64,000 bases of DNA from Gaiellasilicea sp963811885 (GTDB lineage Bacteria > Actinomycetota > Thermoleophilia > Gaiellales > Gaiellaceae). Below the pieces are notes generated by a model. That model was not told where the DNA came from. It searched no databases and saw nothing but the letters and a program-made list of their open reading frames with translations. A program made the translations under genes and the position numbers. The DNA is taken from positions 186,001 to 250,000 of the forward strand of contig CAWETB010000015.1 in assembly GCA_963811885.1 (NCBI GenBank), in the 5' to 3' direction. Positions within the stretch are counted from its first letter, which is position 1, and every line of letters starts with the position of its first letter. Of the stretch, positions 33,885-43,929 are shown one piece after another.

Positions 33885-36813
33885 ATGGAACGAAAGCTCG
33901 CGACAGTCGTCTTCGTCGATCTCGTCGGCTCGACCGAGCTCGTCGCAATGCGCGATCCCGAGGTCGTCCGCCGGCGCGTCAACTCGTACTTCGAGCACGT
34001 CTCGCATTGCATCACCACGCACGGCGGCATCGTCGAGAAGTTCGCCGGCGATGCGGTCATGGCCGCTTTCGGGATCCCGCAGGCGCACGAGGACGACGCC
34101 GAGCGCGCCGTCCGCGCCGCAGCCGCGATCCTCGACTCCGTGCACGAGCTCGGGCTCGAAGCGCGGATCGGCGTCGAGGCGGGCGAGGTCGTCGCCGACG
34201 AGTCGGACTCGACGTTCGCGACCGGCGAGGCGGTCAACGTCGCCGCGCGGCTGCAGCAGGCCGCCCAGCCCGGGCGAGATCCTGGTCGGGCCCTTTGCCC
34301 GGCGGCTGACCGCGAGCGTCGTCGAGACCGAGGAGGTCGGCCCGATCGAGGCGAAGGGCTTCGGCGAGCCGCTGCTCGCCTGGCGCCTGGTCGAGATCCG
34401 CGACAGCGACGGCCGCGTGCCGTCGGTCGCCGCGCCGTTCGTCGGCCGCGACTTCGAGCTCGAGCTGCTCGAGAACACGCTCGGCCGCGTGATCCGGCAC
34501 AAGCGCGCGCATCTGTTCACGATCTACGGCGAGCCCGGAGTGGGGAAGAGCCGGCTCGCACGCGAGTTCCTCGAGGGCGTCGAAGAGGCGAGCATCCTCG
34601 TCGGCCGCTCGCTTCCCTACGGCGAGGGCGTCACCTACTGGCCGCTCGCCGAGATGGTCAAGGTCGCGGCCGGGATCGCGGACGACGACCCGGTCCAGGA
34701 GGCGATCTCGAAGCTGCGCGCCCAGTGCGGCGACGACGCGGTCGCCGACCTGCTCGCGCTCGCCGTCGGCGTGCTCGAGGGGATCGAGACCGAGCGCAGC
34801 CAGCAGGAGATCGCCTGGGCGGCGCGCGAGTGGGCCGCCGAGCTCGCCGACGCGAGGCCGCTGATCCTCGTCTTCGAGGACGTCCACTGGGCCGAGGAGC
34901 CGCTGCTCGAGCTGATCGAGCACCTGGCCGAGCGCGTCAAGGACGCGCCGCTGATGATTCTCTGCCTCGCCCGCCCCGAGCTGCTCGACATCCGCCCGAG
35001 CTGGGGCGGCGGCCGCCTCCGCGCCGCAGCGACCGAGCTCGAGCCGCTCGCGCCCGAGGAGAGCGAGGAGCTGCTCGACGCGCTGCTCGCCGACCGCGAG
35101 CTGTCGCCGTCGGAGCGGAAGGCGTTGCTCGAGAAGACCGAGGGAAACCCGCTCTTCGTCGAGGAGACGACGCGGATGCTGCTCGAGGGCGGCACCTCGT
35201 CGAAGCGGATCCCGGACACGCTCCAGGCGATGATCGCGGCGCGCATCGACCGGCTGCGCCGCAACGAGAAGCGGCTGCTCCAGCGCGCCGCCGTGATCGG
35301 CCGGATCTTCTGGGAGGGCGCCGTCGCCCACGTGATGCCCGAGGTGGAGGACCTCGAGCCGGTCCTCGACGACCTGCTCCTGCGCGACTTCATCACCCGC
35401 GAGAGCCGCTCGTCGATCACGGGCGAGCACGCGTACCGCTTCAAGCACGTCCTGATCCGCGACGTCGCCTATGCGGGTCTCGCGAAGGGCGCCCGCGCCG
35501 AGCTGCACCAGCAGGTCGCCGACTGGCTGCACGAGGTCGCGGGCGAGGAGCTCGTCGAGATCCGCGCCTACCACCTCGATCACGCGGCGACGCTGCTGGA
35601 GGAGCTCGACGGCGAGGCGCCCGAGGAGCTCGCCAAGCGCGCGGCGGGCGCGCTCGAGAAGGCGGGCCGCCGCGCTCTGGCGCAGGAGGCGAACCAGGCT
35701 GCACGGCGTCTGCTCGTCCGCTCCGTCGAGCTCGAGCCGACGCTCCAGCGCCGCTTCCTCGCGGCCCGGGCCGCACGCCGGCTCGCCGATCTGCCGGCGC
35801 AGGCGGTCGAGATGGAGCGCGTCTTCGCCGACGCGACCGACGCCGGCGACGTCCGCCTCCAGGGCCTCGCGCTGACCGCGCTGGCCGAGAACGCCCTCAT
35901 GCGCGACGCCGATCTTCCCCGCGGCCGCGAGCTCGTCGAGCAGGCGCTCGTCCTCCTCGACGACGCGGCGCCCGAGGACCGGATCGAGGCGCTCGCCACC
36001 CGCGCGCGGATCGGCTGGTGGCTCGGCGACCTCGACGACGACGAGCGCTGGAACACGAAGGCGCTCGAGGTCGCGCGCGAGATCGGGCGCAAGGATCTCG
36101 AGGCGGCCGCCGTCGACGAGCTCGCGAGCTCGGCGATCGCGCGGCTCGACCTGGATCGCGGGATGCGGCTCGTGGCGGAGGCGCTCGAGCTCGCCGACGA
36201 GAGCGGCAACATCACCGTCCTCGGCTGGGCGCTCGTCTCCCAGGCCCGGATCGACTCATTGCGCGGCCGGCTCGACGAGGCTGCGGCCGGGCTCGCACAG
36301 GCGGAGGAGCTTTTCTCCGAGTCCGGGGACCAGTGGGCGCTCGCACGGGTCAACAACCACTTCGGCTGGGTCGAGCGGCGACGGGGCGACCTGCCTGCCG
36401 CCGAGCGCCGGTTCCGCGACGCGATCCGGATCCTGAAGCCGCTCGAGGACCGGGGAACGCTGTGCGAGAGCCAGCGAGGCCTGGCCCAGATCCTGGTCTC
36501 GCTGAAGAAGGTCGACGAGGCGGAGCGCTTCGCGCTCGAGGCCCGCGAGACCGTCGGCCCCCACGACACGATCTCCCGCGCGACGACCCGGATGGCGCTC
36601 GGGATCGTGCGGGCCGCCCAGGGCCTCGACGAGGATGCCGAAGCGCTGCTGCGTGAGGCGGTCGCCGTCGTGGACGGGAAGCCGCTGCTCCTGATCCGGC
36701 GCGAGCTCGTGACGGCACTCGCGCGCTTCCTGCGCGAGCGCGACCGCATCGACGAGGCGGAGGAGTACGAGGCCGAGCTGGCCGACTACGAGGCGGCGCT
36801 CGCCCCCGCCTGA
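33885..36813 (+). CDS. Adenylate/guanylate cyclase-AAA ATPase-TPR protein (frameshifted near 34272)
   Basis: 976 aa after repair. A class III nucleotide cyclase domain comes first ('VVFVDLVGSTELVA' with metal Asp, 'IVEKFAGDAVMAAFG' with second Asp, 'RIGVEAGEVV'). A STAND/AAA ATPase follows (Walker A 'GEPGVGKSRLAREFL', Walker B 'LILVFEDVHWAE'), then an alpha-helical TPR-like region to the end. The break at CCCGGGCGAG is repaired by one GC or by removing one G of a GGG run. ATG chosen because TACAAT lies 6 nt upstream (33873-33878). No DNA-binding domain is seen. It is probably a signalling protein, but ligand and partners are unknown. Confidence 0.88.
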
Positions 36814-37619
36814 GCCTCGAGCACGGCCTTGATCGCCTGCGACGAGCTCTCGTCCGGCGACTCCGAGATCACCGTCGCGGGCCGTTCGAAGCGGCCGAGC
36901 GCGTCCCGCAGCGGCTCTGCGCGCAGCGTCCCCTCGCCGTAGGGCAGGTGCTTCGTCTCGTTCCGGTTCGCGAAGGCGATGTCGGAGAAGTGGATGTGGA
37001 AGGGCGCGCCGGGGTCGAGGACGGCGTCGGCGCTCTCGAGCACGGCGGCGAAGCCGTCGACGTCGGTGAAGGCGCCGTCCGTGGTCGCGTGCATGTGCGC
37101 GAAGTCGATCACCGGCCGCACCCAGTCGAGGCGCGACGCGATCTCGACGACGTGGTCGATCGAGCCGAGCTCGCTGACGCGGCCCATCACCTCGACCCCG
37201 AACGGCACGGCGCGGTCCTTCGACTCGAGCTTCTCGCGTAGCGTCTCCAGCGAGGCGACGACGTCGTCGATCGTCTGCTCGGGCGTGCGTCCGAGCCAGA
37301 AGCCGGGGTGGATGACGATCACCTCGGCGCCCGCGGCGGCGGCGATGCCGGCGGTGCGGTCGAGCGCGCCGAGCGCCATCTTCGACTTCTTCTCGTCGGG
37401 GTGGCCCGGGAACGCGAACAGCGGTGCGTGCACGGACAGCGCGATGTCCTGGCTGCGCGCGAGCTCGCCCAGCCGCTCGGCCCACGGGTAGTCGAGCCAG
37501 AAGCCGCTCTCGAGGTCGAGCTCGCAGGCGGAGTAGCCGCGCTCGACGAGCAGCTCGACGGCGAGGTCGGGAGACTCCCGCGAGGGACAGCGAGCAGGGC
37601 CGACGCGGATCGCTCCCAC
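36786..37619 (-). CDS. TIM-barrel AP-endonuclease/sugar isomerase-like protein
   Basis: 277-aa xylose-isomerase-like TIM barrel of the endonuclease IV superfamily. Metal-ligand-type residues lie in 'SVHAPLFAF', 'VIVIHPGFW', 'FGVEVMGR', 'VIDFAHMHAT' and 'PFHIHFSDI', an arrangement closest to endonuclease IV-like proteins. It could be a DNA-repair AP endonuclease or a sugar isomerase. GTG start at 37619, preceded at 6 nt by TACGGT; a TTG nine codons upstream is less likely. 28 nt overlap with the opposing gene end. Confidence 0.75.
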   Translation of the reverse strand: MGAIRVGPARCPSRESPDLAVELLVERGYSACELDLESGFWLDYPWAERLGELARSQDIALSVHAPLFAFPGHPDEKKSKMALGALDRTAGIAAAAGAEVIVIHPGFWLGRTPEQTIDDVVASLETLREKLESKDRAVPFGVEVMGRVSELGSIDHVVEIASRLDWVRPVIDFAHMHATTDGAFTDVDGFAAVLESADAVLDPGAPFHIHFSDIAFANRNETKHLPYGEGTLRAEPLRDALGRFERPATVISESPDESSSQAIKAVLEAQAGASAAS

Positions 37620-37678
37620 GACCCGACCGTACCGGACCACCTGCAATGTCGTCCGATGGGGGTCCTACCCTTTTCCAC

Positions 37679-37921
37679 ATGGCGAAGGCACCGACCCGCA
37701 TCGACCTGCTCGAGCTCGACATCGACCTCCGGCTCGCCGACCTCTGGCGCGAGGCGGCAGAGGTGTCCGAATGGAACCTCGAGGTGATGGCTGCGTTCAT
37801 GCGCGCCGCCTACGGCAAGGGCTACTGCGACGCGCTGACCGAGGACGATCCCGGCTCGCTCTGCCACGACCACGGCTACCGCATCCCCGCCAGGCGCGAG
37901 ACCGCGCCCCGTTCCGCGTAG
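37679..37921 (+). CDS. Small conserved-looking hypothetical protein
   Basis: 80-aa soluble protein, acidic first half, with 'AYGKGYCDAL' and 'CHDHGYRIPARR' near the C-terminus. TACCCT lies 7 nt before the ATG, the local leaderless pattern, which supports it as a gene. Located directly upstream of the cytochrome c maturation genes but with its own promoter box. Function unknown. Confidence 0.65.
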   Translation: MAKAPTRIDLLELDIDLRLADLWREAAEVSEWNLEVMAAFMRAAYGKGYCDALTEDDPGSLCHDHGYRIPARRETAPRSA

Positions 37922-37939
37922 CGGCGCTACGATCCAGGC

Positions 37940-38341
37940 GTGGCACGGAAGCGCAATCCCGCGCGGCTCGTCATCGCGCTGTCGGTCGCGGCGGTGCTCG
38001 CAGTCTTCCTGCTCTACACCTCGATCGCGGGCGGCGGCACGCCGTCGGTCGCGCCCAGCGAGCTGGCCGGCAAGACGGGCGTCGTCTCGCTCGCCGGCCG
38101 GGTCCAGCCCGGCTACAAGGGCGATGCCTACGGCGACGGACTTCGCTTCCGGGTCCGGGACATCAAGGGCGGCTCGACGAAGACGGTGACGGTCGTCTAC
38201 ACGGGCTCGGTCTCGGATCAGTTCCGCGCCGGCCGCGAGGTCTCGGTCAAGGGTGAGCTGCGCAACGGCACCTTCGTCGCGGTCAAGGACTCGCTCGTGA
38301 CGAAGTGCCCGTCGAAGTACACGGCCAAGAAATCCACGTAG
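37940..38341 (+). CDS. ccmE: Cytochrome c maturation heme chaperone CcmE, Cys-type
   Basis: 133-aa protein: one membrane helix (about 11-27) then an OB-fold. Classical CcmE binds heme through a His in an HxxxY motif; here the position reads TKCPSKY, with Cys123 and Tyr127, i.e. the CxxxY variant known from archaea and some bacteria. GTG start with TACGAT 6 nt upstream. The ccmF ATG follows directly. It is expected to hand heme to CcmF. Confidence 0.88.
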   Translation: MARKRNPARLVIALSVAAVLAVFLLYTSIAGGGTPSVAPSELAGKTGVVSLAGRVQPGYKGDAYGDGLRFRVRDIKGGSTKTVTVVYTGSVSDQFRAGREVSVKGELRNGTFVAVKDSLVTKCPSKYTAKKST

Positions 38342-40338
38342 ATGCCTGAGCTCGGCCGCGCCGCGCTCGTCGCCACGCTGGGTCTCGCGGTCTACGCCGT
38401 CGTCGCCGGCTCCTACGCTGCCTGGAAGGGTCGCCGCCGACTCGCGCTCTCGGCCCAGAACGCGCTCATGGCGGCCTTCGGGACGAGCGTCGTCGCCTCG
38501 CTCGTCCTCGTCGCGGCGCTGATCCGGCACGACTTCTCGTTCGTCTACGCCGCCGAGCACACGAGCCGCGAGCTGCCCACCGGCTACACGATCTCGGCCT
38601 TCTGGGGCGGGCAGGAGGGCTCGCTCCTGCTCTGGCTGCTGATCCTGACCGGCTACTCGACCGCCGTCCTGCTCGTGAACCGGCGCACCGCCCGCGACCT
38701 CGTCGCCTGGGTGACGCCCGTGCTCGGCGGCGTCACCGTCTTCTTCGCATTCCTGCTCGTCGTCGTCGCGACGCCGTTCGCGACGCAGGCGGCGCCGGCG
38801 GACGGCAACGGGCTCAACCCGAGCCTCCAGAACCCGTACATGATGGCCCACCCGCCGCTGCTCTATCTCGGCTTCGTCGGCCTCACCGTCCCGTTCGCCT
38901 TCGCGACGGGAGCGCTGCTCGCACGTCGCAACGACGAGCGCTGGATCATCGCGACGCGCCGGTGGACGCTCGTCGCGTGGACGGCGCTCGGCGTCGGCCA
39001 GCTGCTCGGCTCGCACTGGGCCTACCAGGAGGTGGGCTGGGGCGGCTACTACGCCTGGGACCCGGTCGAGAACGCCGCCCTGATGCCGTGGCTCGCGGCG
39101 ACGGCGTTCCTGCACTCGGTGATGATCCAGGAGAAGCGCGGGATGCTGCGCGTCTGGAACCACCTGCTCGTGGTGATGGCGTTCTGCGCTCTCGCTCTTC
39201 GGGACGTTCCTGACCCGCTCCGGGATCGTCAGCTCGATCCACTCCTTCACGCAGAGCTCGATCGGGCCGTGGTTCCTCGGCTTCATCTGCATCGTCGTCT
39301 TCGGCTCGCTCGCCCTCATCTTCGCCCGGCTCCCGCTGCTGCGGTCGAAGACGCGGCTCGAGTCGCTCGTCTCGCGCGAGGCGACGTTCCTCTACAACAA
39401 CCTGCTGCTCGTCGCGCTGACGCTGACGATCCTCTGGGGCGTCGCCTACCCGATCCTGCACGAGGCCGTCCTCGGCGAGTCGCGGATCGTCGGCCCCGGC
39501 TACTACAACTTCTTCCTCCGCGTCTTCGGGCTGCCGCTGCTGCTGCTGATGGGGATCGGGCCGCTCGTGGCCTGGCGGCGGGCGTCGCTGCGCAGCCTCG
39601 GGATCACGTTCGCCTGGCCGGCCGCCTTCGCGCTGCTCGTCGGCCTTGTCCTGCTCCTCCTCGGCGCGGGATCGTCGGTCCCGGGCCTGATCGCCTACAC
39701 GTTCTCGGCGTTCGTGCTCGCCTCGATCGCGCTCGAGTTCATCCGCGGCACGCGCGCCCGCCGAGCCCTCTCCGGCGGCCCCTGGCCACTGGCCTTCTCG
39801 TCCCTGATCGGCCGCAACCGCCGCCGCTACGGCGGCTACATCGTCCACGCCGCGATCGTCCTGCTCGCGATCGGCATCGCCGGCTCGAGCGCCTACGACA
39901 CGGTCAACGAGCGCCGGCTCGTACCCGGCGACACGCTCGCCGTCGGCGGCTACACGGCTGACCTATCGCGGGCTCCAGGAGCGGGAGGCGGCGAACGCCA
40001 CCGAGATCCGCGCCGTGGTCGGCGTCGAGCGGGACGGCAAGGCGCTCGGCACCGTCGAGGCCGGCAAGAACGCCTACACGGCCGAGCGCCAGGTCTCGAA
40101 CGAGGTCGGGATCCGCAGCGACCTCGTGACCGGGGAGGACCTGTTCGTGATCGCGGAGCAGGTCAACGCGGACGGCTCCGTCTACATCCGCGCCTTCGTC
40201 AAGCCGCTCGTGAACCTGATCTGGCTCGCCGGCCTCGTCTTCGTGCTCGGCGCGCTGATCACGCTCTGGCCGGACGCCCGCGAGCAGCGCCGCCTTGCCA
40301 TGCGCTACGAGGGCGCCGAGTCACCGGCGCGAACGTGA
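38342..40338 (+). CDS. ccmF: Heme lyase CcmF (two frameshift sites)
   Basis: 666 aa after repair; polytopic heme lyase that attaches heme to apocytochrome c. The tryptophan-rich WWD-type motif is 'GWGGYYAWDPVENAALMPW'; flanking His residues and '...NPYMMAHPPLLYLGFVG' are conserved. Breaks at 39190-39198 (CTCGCTCTTC) and 39953-39962 (ACGGCTGACC) both shift the same way and are restored by one GC, giving 'LALFGTFLTRSG' and 'YTALTYRGLQERE'. Its TGA overlaps the next GTG. No CcmA/B/C/D or CcmG is nearby. Confidence 0.92.
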
Positions 40339-40664
40339 GCGCGGCGCTCGTCCTCGGCGCGCTCCTCGCCGCGGCCTGCGTCGTGCTCGTGGCGCTGCCG
40401 TATCTGCGCGAGCCGCAGGCCGACCGGGACGTCCTGGACGAGCCCAGCGAGGTCGACCGCCGCAGGCTGGAGCTCGCCGAGGCGCGCGACCGCGCGCTCG
40501 GGGCGCTGAAGGAGCTCGAGCTCGACCACCGCACGGGCAAGGTCTCGGACGAGGACTACCGGGCGCTCGTGGGGCCGCTGCGGCGAGAGGCCGCCGAGGC
40601 GCTGCGGGCGCTCGAGCCGCGCGCGGGCGCGCAGGAGCGTGTGAGGGTCGAGCGGCCCGGGTAA
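40335..40664 (+). CDS. CcmI-like small membrane protein
   Basis: 109 aa: one N-terminal membrane helix (about 3-22) and a helical, charged segment 'RRRLELAEARDRALGALKELELDHRTGKVSDEDYRALVGPLRREAAEAL', which resembles the N-terminal part of CcmI/CycH-type apocytochrome chaperones. GTG start overlapping the ccmF stop supports a cytochrome c maturation role. No TPR part is present. Confidence 0.7.
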   Translation: MSAALVLGALLAAACVVLVALPYLREPQADRDVLDEPSEVDRRRLELAEARDRALGALKELELDHRTGKVSDEDYRALVGPLRREAAEALRALEPRAGAQERVRVERPG

Positions 40665-40673
40665 CCACCCGGC

Positions 40674-40823
40674 ATGGAGCCGATCGAGGTCCCGGAGCCC
40701 TACCCGCCGCCCGACGAGGCCGATCCGCCGGAGCCGGTCGTGATCCCGGAGCCGTACCCCTCACCCGATGAGGGTGACCCGCCGGAACCGGCGATCGTGC
40801 CCGAAATCCCCTCTGAGCAGTAG
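40674..40823 (+). CDS. Proline/glutamate-rich micro-ORF with internal repeat
   Basis: 49-codon open frame of unusual composition, 9 nt after the CcmI-like gene. The peptide contains two near-identical units of the form (V/I)PEPYPxPDExDPPEP. No ribosome-binding site is evident. The repeat makes chance coding less likely, but it could also be a repetitive noncoding stretch. Confidence 0.35.
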   Translation: MEPIEVPEPYPPPDEADPPEPVVIPEPYPSPDEGDPPEPAIVPEIPSEQ

Positions 40824-40903
40824 CTTTACGCAGAATCGGGGCTACACTGGCGCCGGCCGCCCCGCGAAGGGACGGCCGATCCCCCGACGAAACTATTCCT
40901 CGG

Positions 40904-42101
40904 ATGCGTCTACGCCTCAGCATCGGCCTGCTTCTGGCCGGCCTCGTGCTCCTCGCCTCCCCGGTCGCGTCGGGCCAGGAAAGCGCCTCCGACCAGAAAC
41001 GGATGGTCGACGGCCGGATCAGCTCGCTCCAGGAGAAGATCCAGGCCGCGCGCGAGCGGGAGGGCGTGCTCAGCTCCGAGATCGAGGTCGTCAGCGAGAA
41101 GATCGACGCGCTCCAGAACGACGTCGACGCGGCGTCCGCGAGGCTGAACGAGCTCGAGACGGTCCTGGCGCTGCACCAGCGGAAACTCGACCGCCTGAAC
41201 GCGCTCTACGAGCTCCAGACCCGCAAGCTCGTCTTCCTCCAGCGCCAGCACAAGGAGGCCGTCGCCCGGCTGAGCAAGCGGCTCGTCGAGATCTACACCT
41301 CCGAGCGCACGTCGTCGATCTCGGTCGTGCTCGATTCGGGAAGCTTCTCCGACATGCTCGACCAGCTCGAGTTCCTGAACACGATCGGCCGCCAGGACCA
41401 CAAGATCGCCAACGAGGTCGAGACCGCCAAGCTGCAGATGCAGGAGACGCGGAACTCGACGCGCAAGACGCGACGGCAGGTGGCGGAGACAACGGCTGCC
41501 GTCGCCGCGCGAACGGCCGAGCAGCGCGCCGTCCGCGACCGGCTCGCCTGGAGCCAGCGCGAGCTCGCAACGGCCCGCCGCGACAAGCGGACGACGCTGG
41601 CATCGGTGCGGGAGGACAAGGAAGACGCGATCGGGCACATGCGCGACCTGCAGGCGCAGAGCGCAGCGCTCGGGGCCAAGATCCGCTCCGCGCAGAGCTC
41701 CTACGTCGTGCCTGCGCCCACCGGCGCCGCATCGGCCGCCGGCTTCGTCTGGCCGGTCCAAGGTGTGATCACGAGCGGCTTCGGCTGGCGCTGGGGCCGG
41801 ATGCACGAGGGCGTCGACCTCGCCGTCCCGAACGGCACGCCCGTCGTGGCTGCGAAGGCAGGTGTCGTGATCGTCGCGGGCTGGATGGGTGGCTACGGCA
41901 ACCTCGTCGTCGTCGACCACGGCGGCGGCGTCGCGACGGCCTACGGCCACAACACGAGCGTCACGGTCGGCGTCGGCCAGTTCGTCGAGCAGGGTCAGCT
42001 GATCGCCTACTCCGGCAGCACCGGCCACTCGACCGGCCCGCACGTCCACTTCGAGGTGCGGATCAACGGCAGCGCCGGTCGACCCGATGGGCTACCTGTA
42101 G
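40904..42101 (+). CDS. M23 murein hydrolase/EnvC-like protein (frameshifted near 42076)
   Basis: 399 aa after repair. Signal peptide (MRLRLSIGLLLAGLVLLASPVASG), long coiled coil (about 30-250), and a C-terminal M23 (LytM) domain with 'GFGWRWGRMHEGVDLAVPNGTPVVAA' (HxxxD zinc residues) and 'GPHVHFEVRINGSA' (HxH). The zinc ligands are intact, so it may be an active endopeptidase rather than an EnvC-type activator. The frame breaks in the last codons: one extra CG in GCCGGTCGAC gives '...SAAVDPMGYL' and a stop at 42099-42101. TACACT at 40853 is a possible -10 with a ~45-nt leader. Confidence 0.9.
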
Positions 42102-42106
42102 CCGCG

Positions 42107-42673
42107 CTAGGCGGCGCGGCGCGCGGGGCGGAAGCTGTCGCCCGTGAGGTGGGCGGGCAGCTCCTCGACCGCGACGACGTGCAGGTCGGGCAGCGAGCGC
42201 CAGCGCTCGTCGAGGCCCAGGCCGTAGCCGGCGAAGAGCTCGTCGGGAACCGTGAAGCCGACGTAGTCGAGCGGGACGTCGTCGACGAGCCGGCGGTACG
42301 GACGGTCGAGCAGCGTCACCGCCGTCAGGCCGGCCGGCTCGCGGAGAGCGAGCGTGCGGGAGAGGAAGTTGAGCGTCAGGCCGGTGTCGACCACGTCCTC
42401 GACGACGATCACGTGGCGGTCGACGACCGACGTGTCCAGGTCCTTCAGCAGCTTGACGGCGCCGGAGCGCCCGCTGGCATAGGCGGCGAGCTCGAGGAAG
42501 TCGATCGCGTGGGGCACCGGGAGCGCCCGCGAGAGGTCGGTGAGGAAGACGGCGCTCGACTTCAGCGGCGCGACCAGCAGCGGCTCCTTGCCCGCGTAGG
42601 CGTCCGCCAGCTCGGCGCCGAGCTCGGCCACGCGCCGCATGATCTCGAAGCGCGAGAGGTAGACCTCCCCGAT
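42107..42673 (-). CDS. hpt: Hypoxanthine phosphoribosyltransferase
   Basis: Purine-salvage phosphoribosyltransferase of about 188 aa. PRPP loop 'VIVVEDVVDTGLTLNFL', N-terminal 'EVYLSRFEIMRRVAELGAELADAY' and 'PLKSSAVFLTDLSRAL', and 'VPDELFAGYGLGLDERWRSLPDL' are classic HPRT features. No ATG, GTG or TTG occurs in frame between the upstream gene's stop and Met30 of this frame (42640), so the start is uncertain; I place it near 42673, where family alignment would begin. Translation coupled to the upstream gene, an AUC/AUU start, or a further lost base are possible. Confidence 0.85.
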   Translation of the reverse strand: MGEVYLSRFEIMRRVAELGAELADAYAGKEPLLVAPLKSSAVFLTDLSRALPVPHAIDFLELAAYASGRSGAVKLLKDLDTSVVDRHVIVVEDVVDTGLTLNFLSRTLALREPAGLTAVTLLDRPYRRLVDDVPLDYVGFTVPDELFAGYGLGLDERWRSLPDLHVVAVEELPAHLTGDSFRPARRAA

Positions 42674-42702
42674 GGGGTGGCCGTCGGCCGCGAGGCGGGC
42701 CG

Positions 42703-43072
42703 CTAGGAGGCGAGTTTCAGCCGTAATCGCTGGGCGAGGCGCTCGATGTCGCGCCGGTAGAAGAGCTTGACCTTGACCTCCGGGTACTGCCGCTTCAGCT
42801 CCCGCAGCTTCCGGTTCTTGCGGGTCACGAGCGACTGCCGCATCACCGTCACCTCGACGTAGAGATCCTGCTCCGGGAGGTAGAAGTCGGGCGTGAACGC
42901 GCTCGTGACGCGGCCCTCGGCGTCGCGCTCGAGCACGAACGTGCGTCGGCTCGTACTCCCACGGGACGCCGTAGTAGTCGAGCATCTTCGCGCACTCCAG
43001 CTCCACCTCGTTGACAAATCTGGGCGGGTCCGAACCGGCGAAGGCGCGAAACACGGGCTGGTGCGCGGGCAC
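42703..43072 (-). CDS. Small PD-(D/E)XK-like nuclease-related protein (frameshifted near 42942)
   Basis: 123 aa after repair. 'VNEVELECAKMLDYYGVPWEYEPTRTFVLE', 'TPDFYLPEQDLYVEVTVMRQSLVTRKNRKLRELKRQYPEVKVKLFYRRDIERL' follow the helix-PD-ExK plan of restriction-like nucleases: E early, PDF, then EVT in place of ExK. The K is thus replaced. The break at GAGCCGACGCACG is closed by one CG. GTG start has TACCTT 7 nt upstream. It is upstream of hpt on the same strand. Nuclease activity is not assured. Confidence 0.7.
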
Positions 43073-43104
43073 GAACCTCAAGGTAGCTGGAGGCTCGGAC
43101 GACC

Positions 43105-43110
43105 TATGCT
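43105..43110 (+). promoter_or_regulatory. -10 box of metallophosphatase gene
   Basis: TATGCT, 6 nt before the ATG at 43117; about 20 nt from the divergent -10 of the nuclease-like gene (43080-43085). Confidence 0.5.
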
Positions 43111-43116
43111 TCGCCA

Positions 43117-43929
43117 ATGTCCGAGCCGCCGGAGGGGACGACGTTCACGATTGCGCACCTGTCCGACCTCCATTGCGGCGGCCAGTACTTCGTTCCGGGG
43201 CTGCTCGACCGGGCGATCAGCGAGATCAACGACCTGAAACCGGACATCGTCGTCTGCTCGGGCGACCTGACCACGTTCGGCTTCAAGCACGAGTACGAGG
43301 AGGCGCGCCGCTACCTGGACAAGGTCGAGTGCGAGGCGATGGTGGTGATCCCGGGCAACCACGACTCCCGCAACGTCGGCTACGTCCACTTCGAGGAGCT
43401 CTTCGGCGACCGGAACTCGGTGCTGCGGGTCGGGCCGGCGACCGTCGTCGCGGTCGACTCGACCGAGCCCGACCTCGATCACGGCCAGATCGGGCGCGGC
43501 CGCTACCGCTGGATCGAGGAGCAGTTCGCGCAGGGCGACCCCGGGCTGCGCGTCTTCGTCTGCCATCACCATCTCCTGCCCGTGCCGGGGACCGGCCGCG
43601 AGCGGAACGTGATCTACGACGCCGGCGACACGATCGAGTGCCTCCAGCGCGCAGGCGTCCACCTCGTCCTCTCCGGCCACAAGCACGTTCCGTACGCGTG
43701 GAAGCTCGAGAACCTCTTCGTCGTCAACACCGGCACCGTCTCCTCGCTGCGGCTGCGCGGCAACACGAGGCCCTGTTACAACGTCGTCGAGGTCTCCGGG
43801 AGCCACGTCGCGGTCTGGCGCAAGCATCCGTTCCACGGCCAGGAGCGGATCATCCAGTTCTCGCTCGAGACGTTCGAATACGAGAAGTACACCGGACGGA
43901 TCGAGGACGAGGTCACCACCCGCTCGTGA
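43117..43929 (+). CDS. Calcineurin-like metallophosphatase
   Basis: 270-aa metallophosphoesterase with all dinuclear-metal motifs: 'LSDLHCGG' (DxH), 'CSGDLTTFG' (GDxx), 'IPGNHDSRN' (GNHD), 'FVCHHHLLP' and 'LSGHKHVPY' (GHxH). Substrate is unknown; the family includes cyclic-nucleotide phosphodiesterases. It is translationally coupled (TGATG) to the cyclic-DPG synthetase gene, so a phosphate ester in that pathway is a reasonable candidate substrate. Confidence 0.9.
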   Translation: MSEPPEGTTFTIAHLSDLHCGGQYFVPGLLDRAISEINDLKPDIVVCSGDLTTFGFKHEYEEARRYLDKVECEAMVVIPGNHDSRNVGYVHFEELFGDRNSVLRVGPATVVAVDSTEPDLDHGQIGRGRYRWIEEQFAQGDPGLRVFVCHHHLLPVPGTGRERNVIYDAGDTIECLQRAGVHLVLSGHKHVPYAWKLENLFVVNTGTVSSLRLRGNTRPCYNVVEVSGSHVAVWRKHPFHGQERIIQFSLETFEYEKYTGRIEDEVTTRS

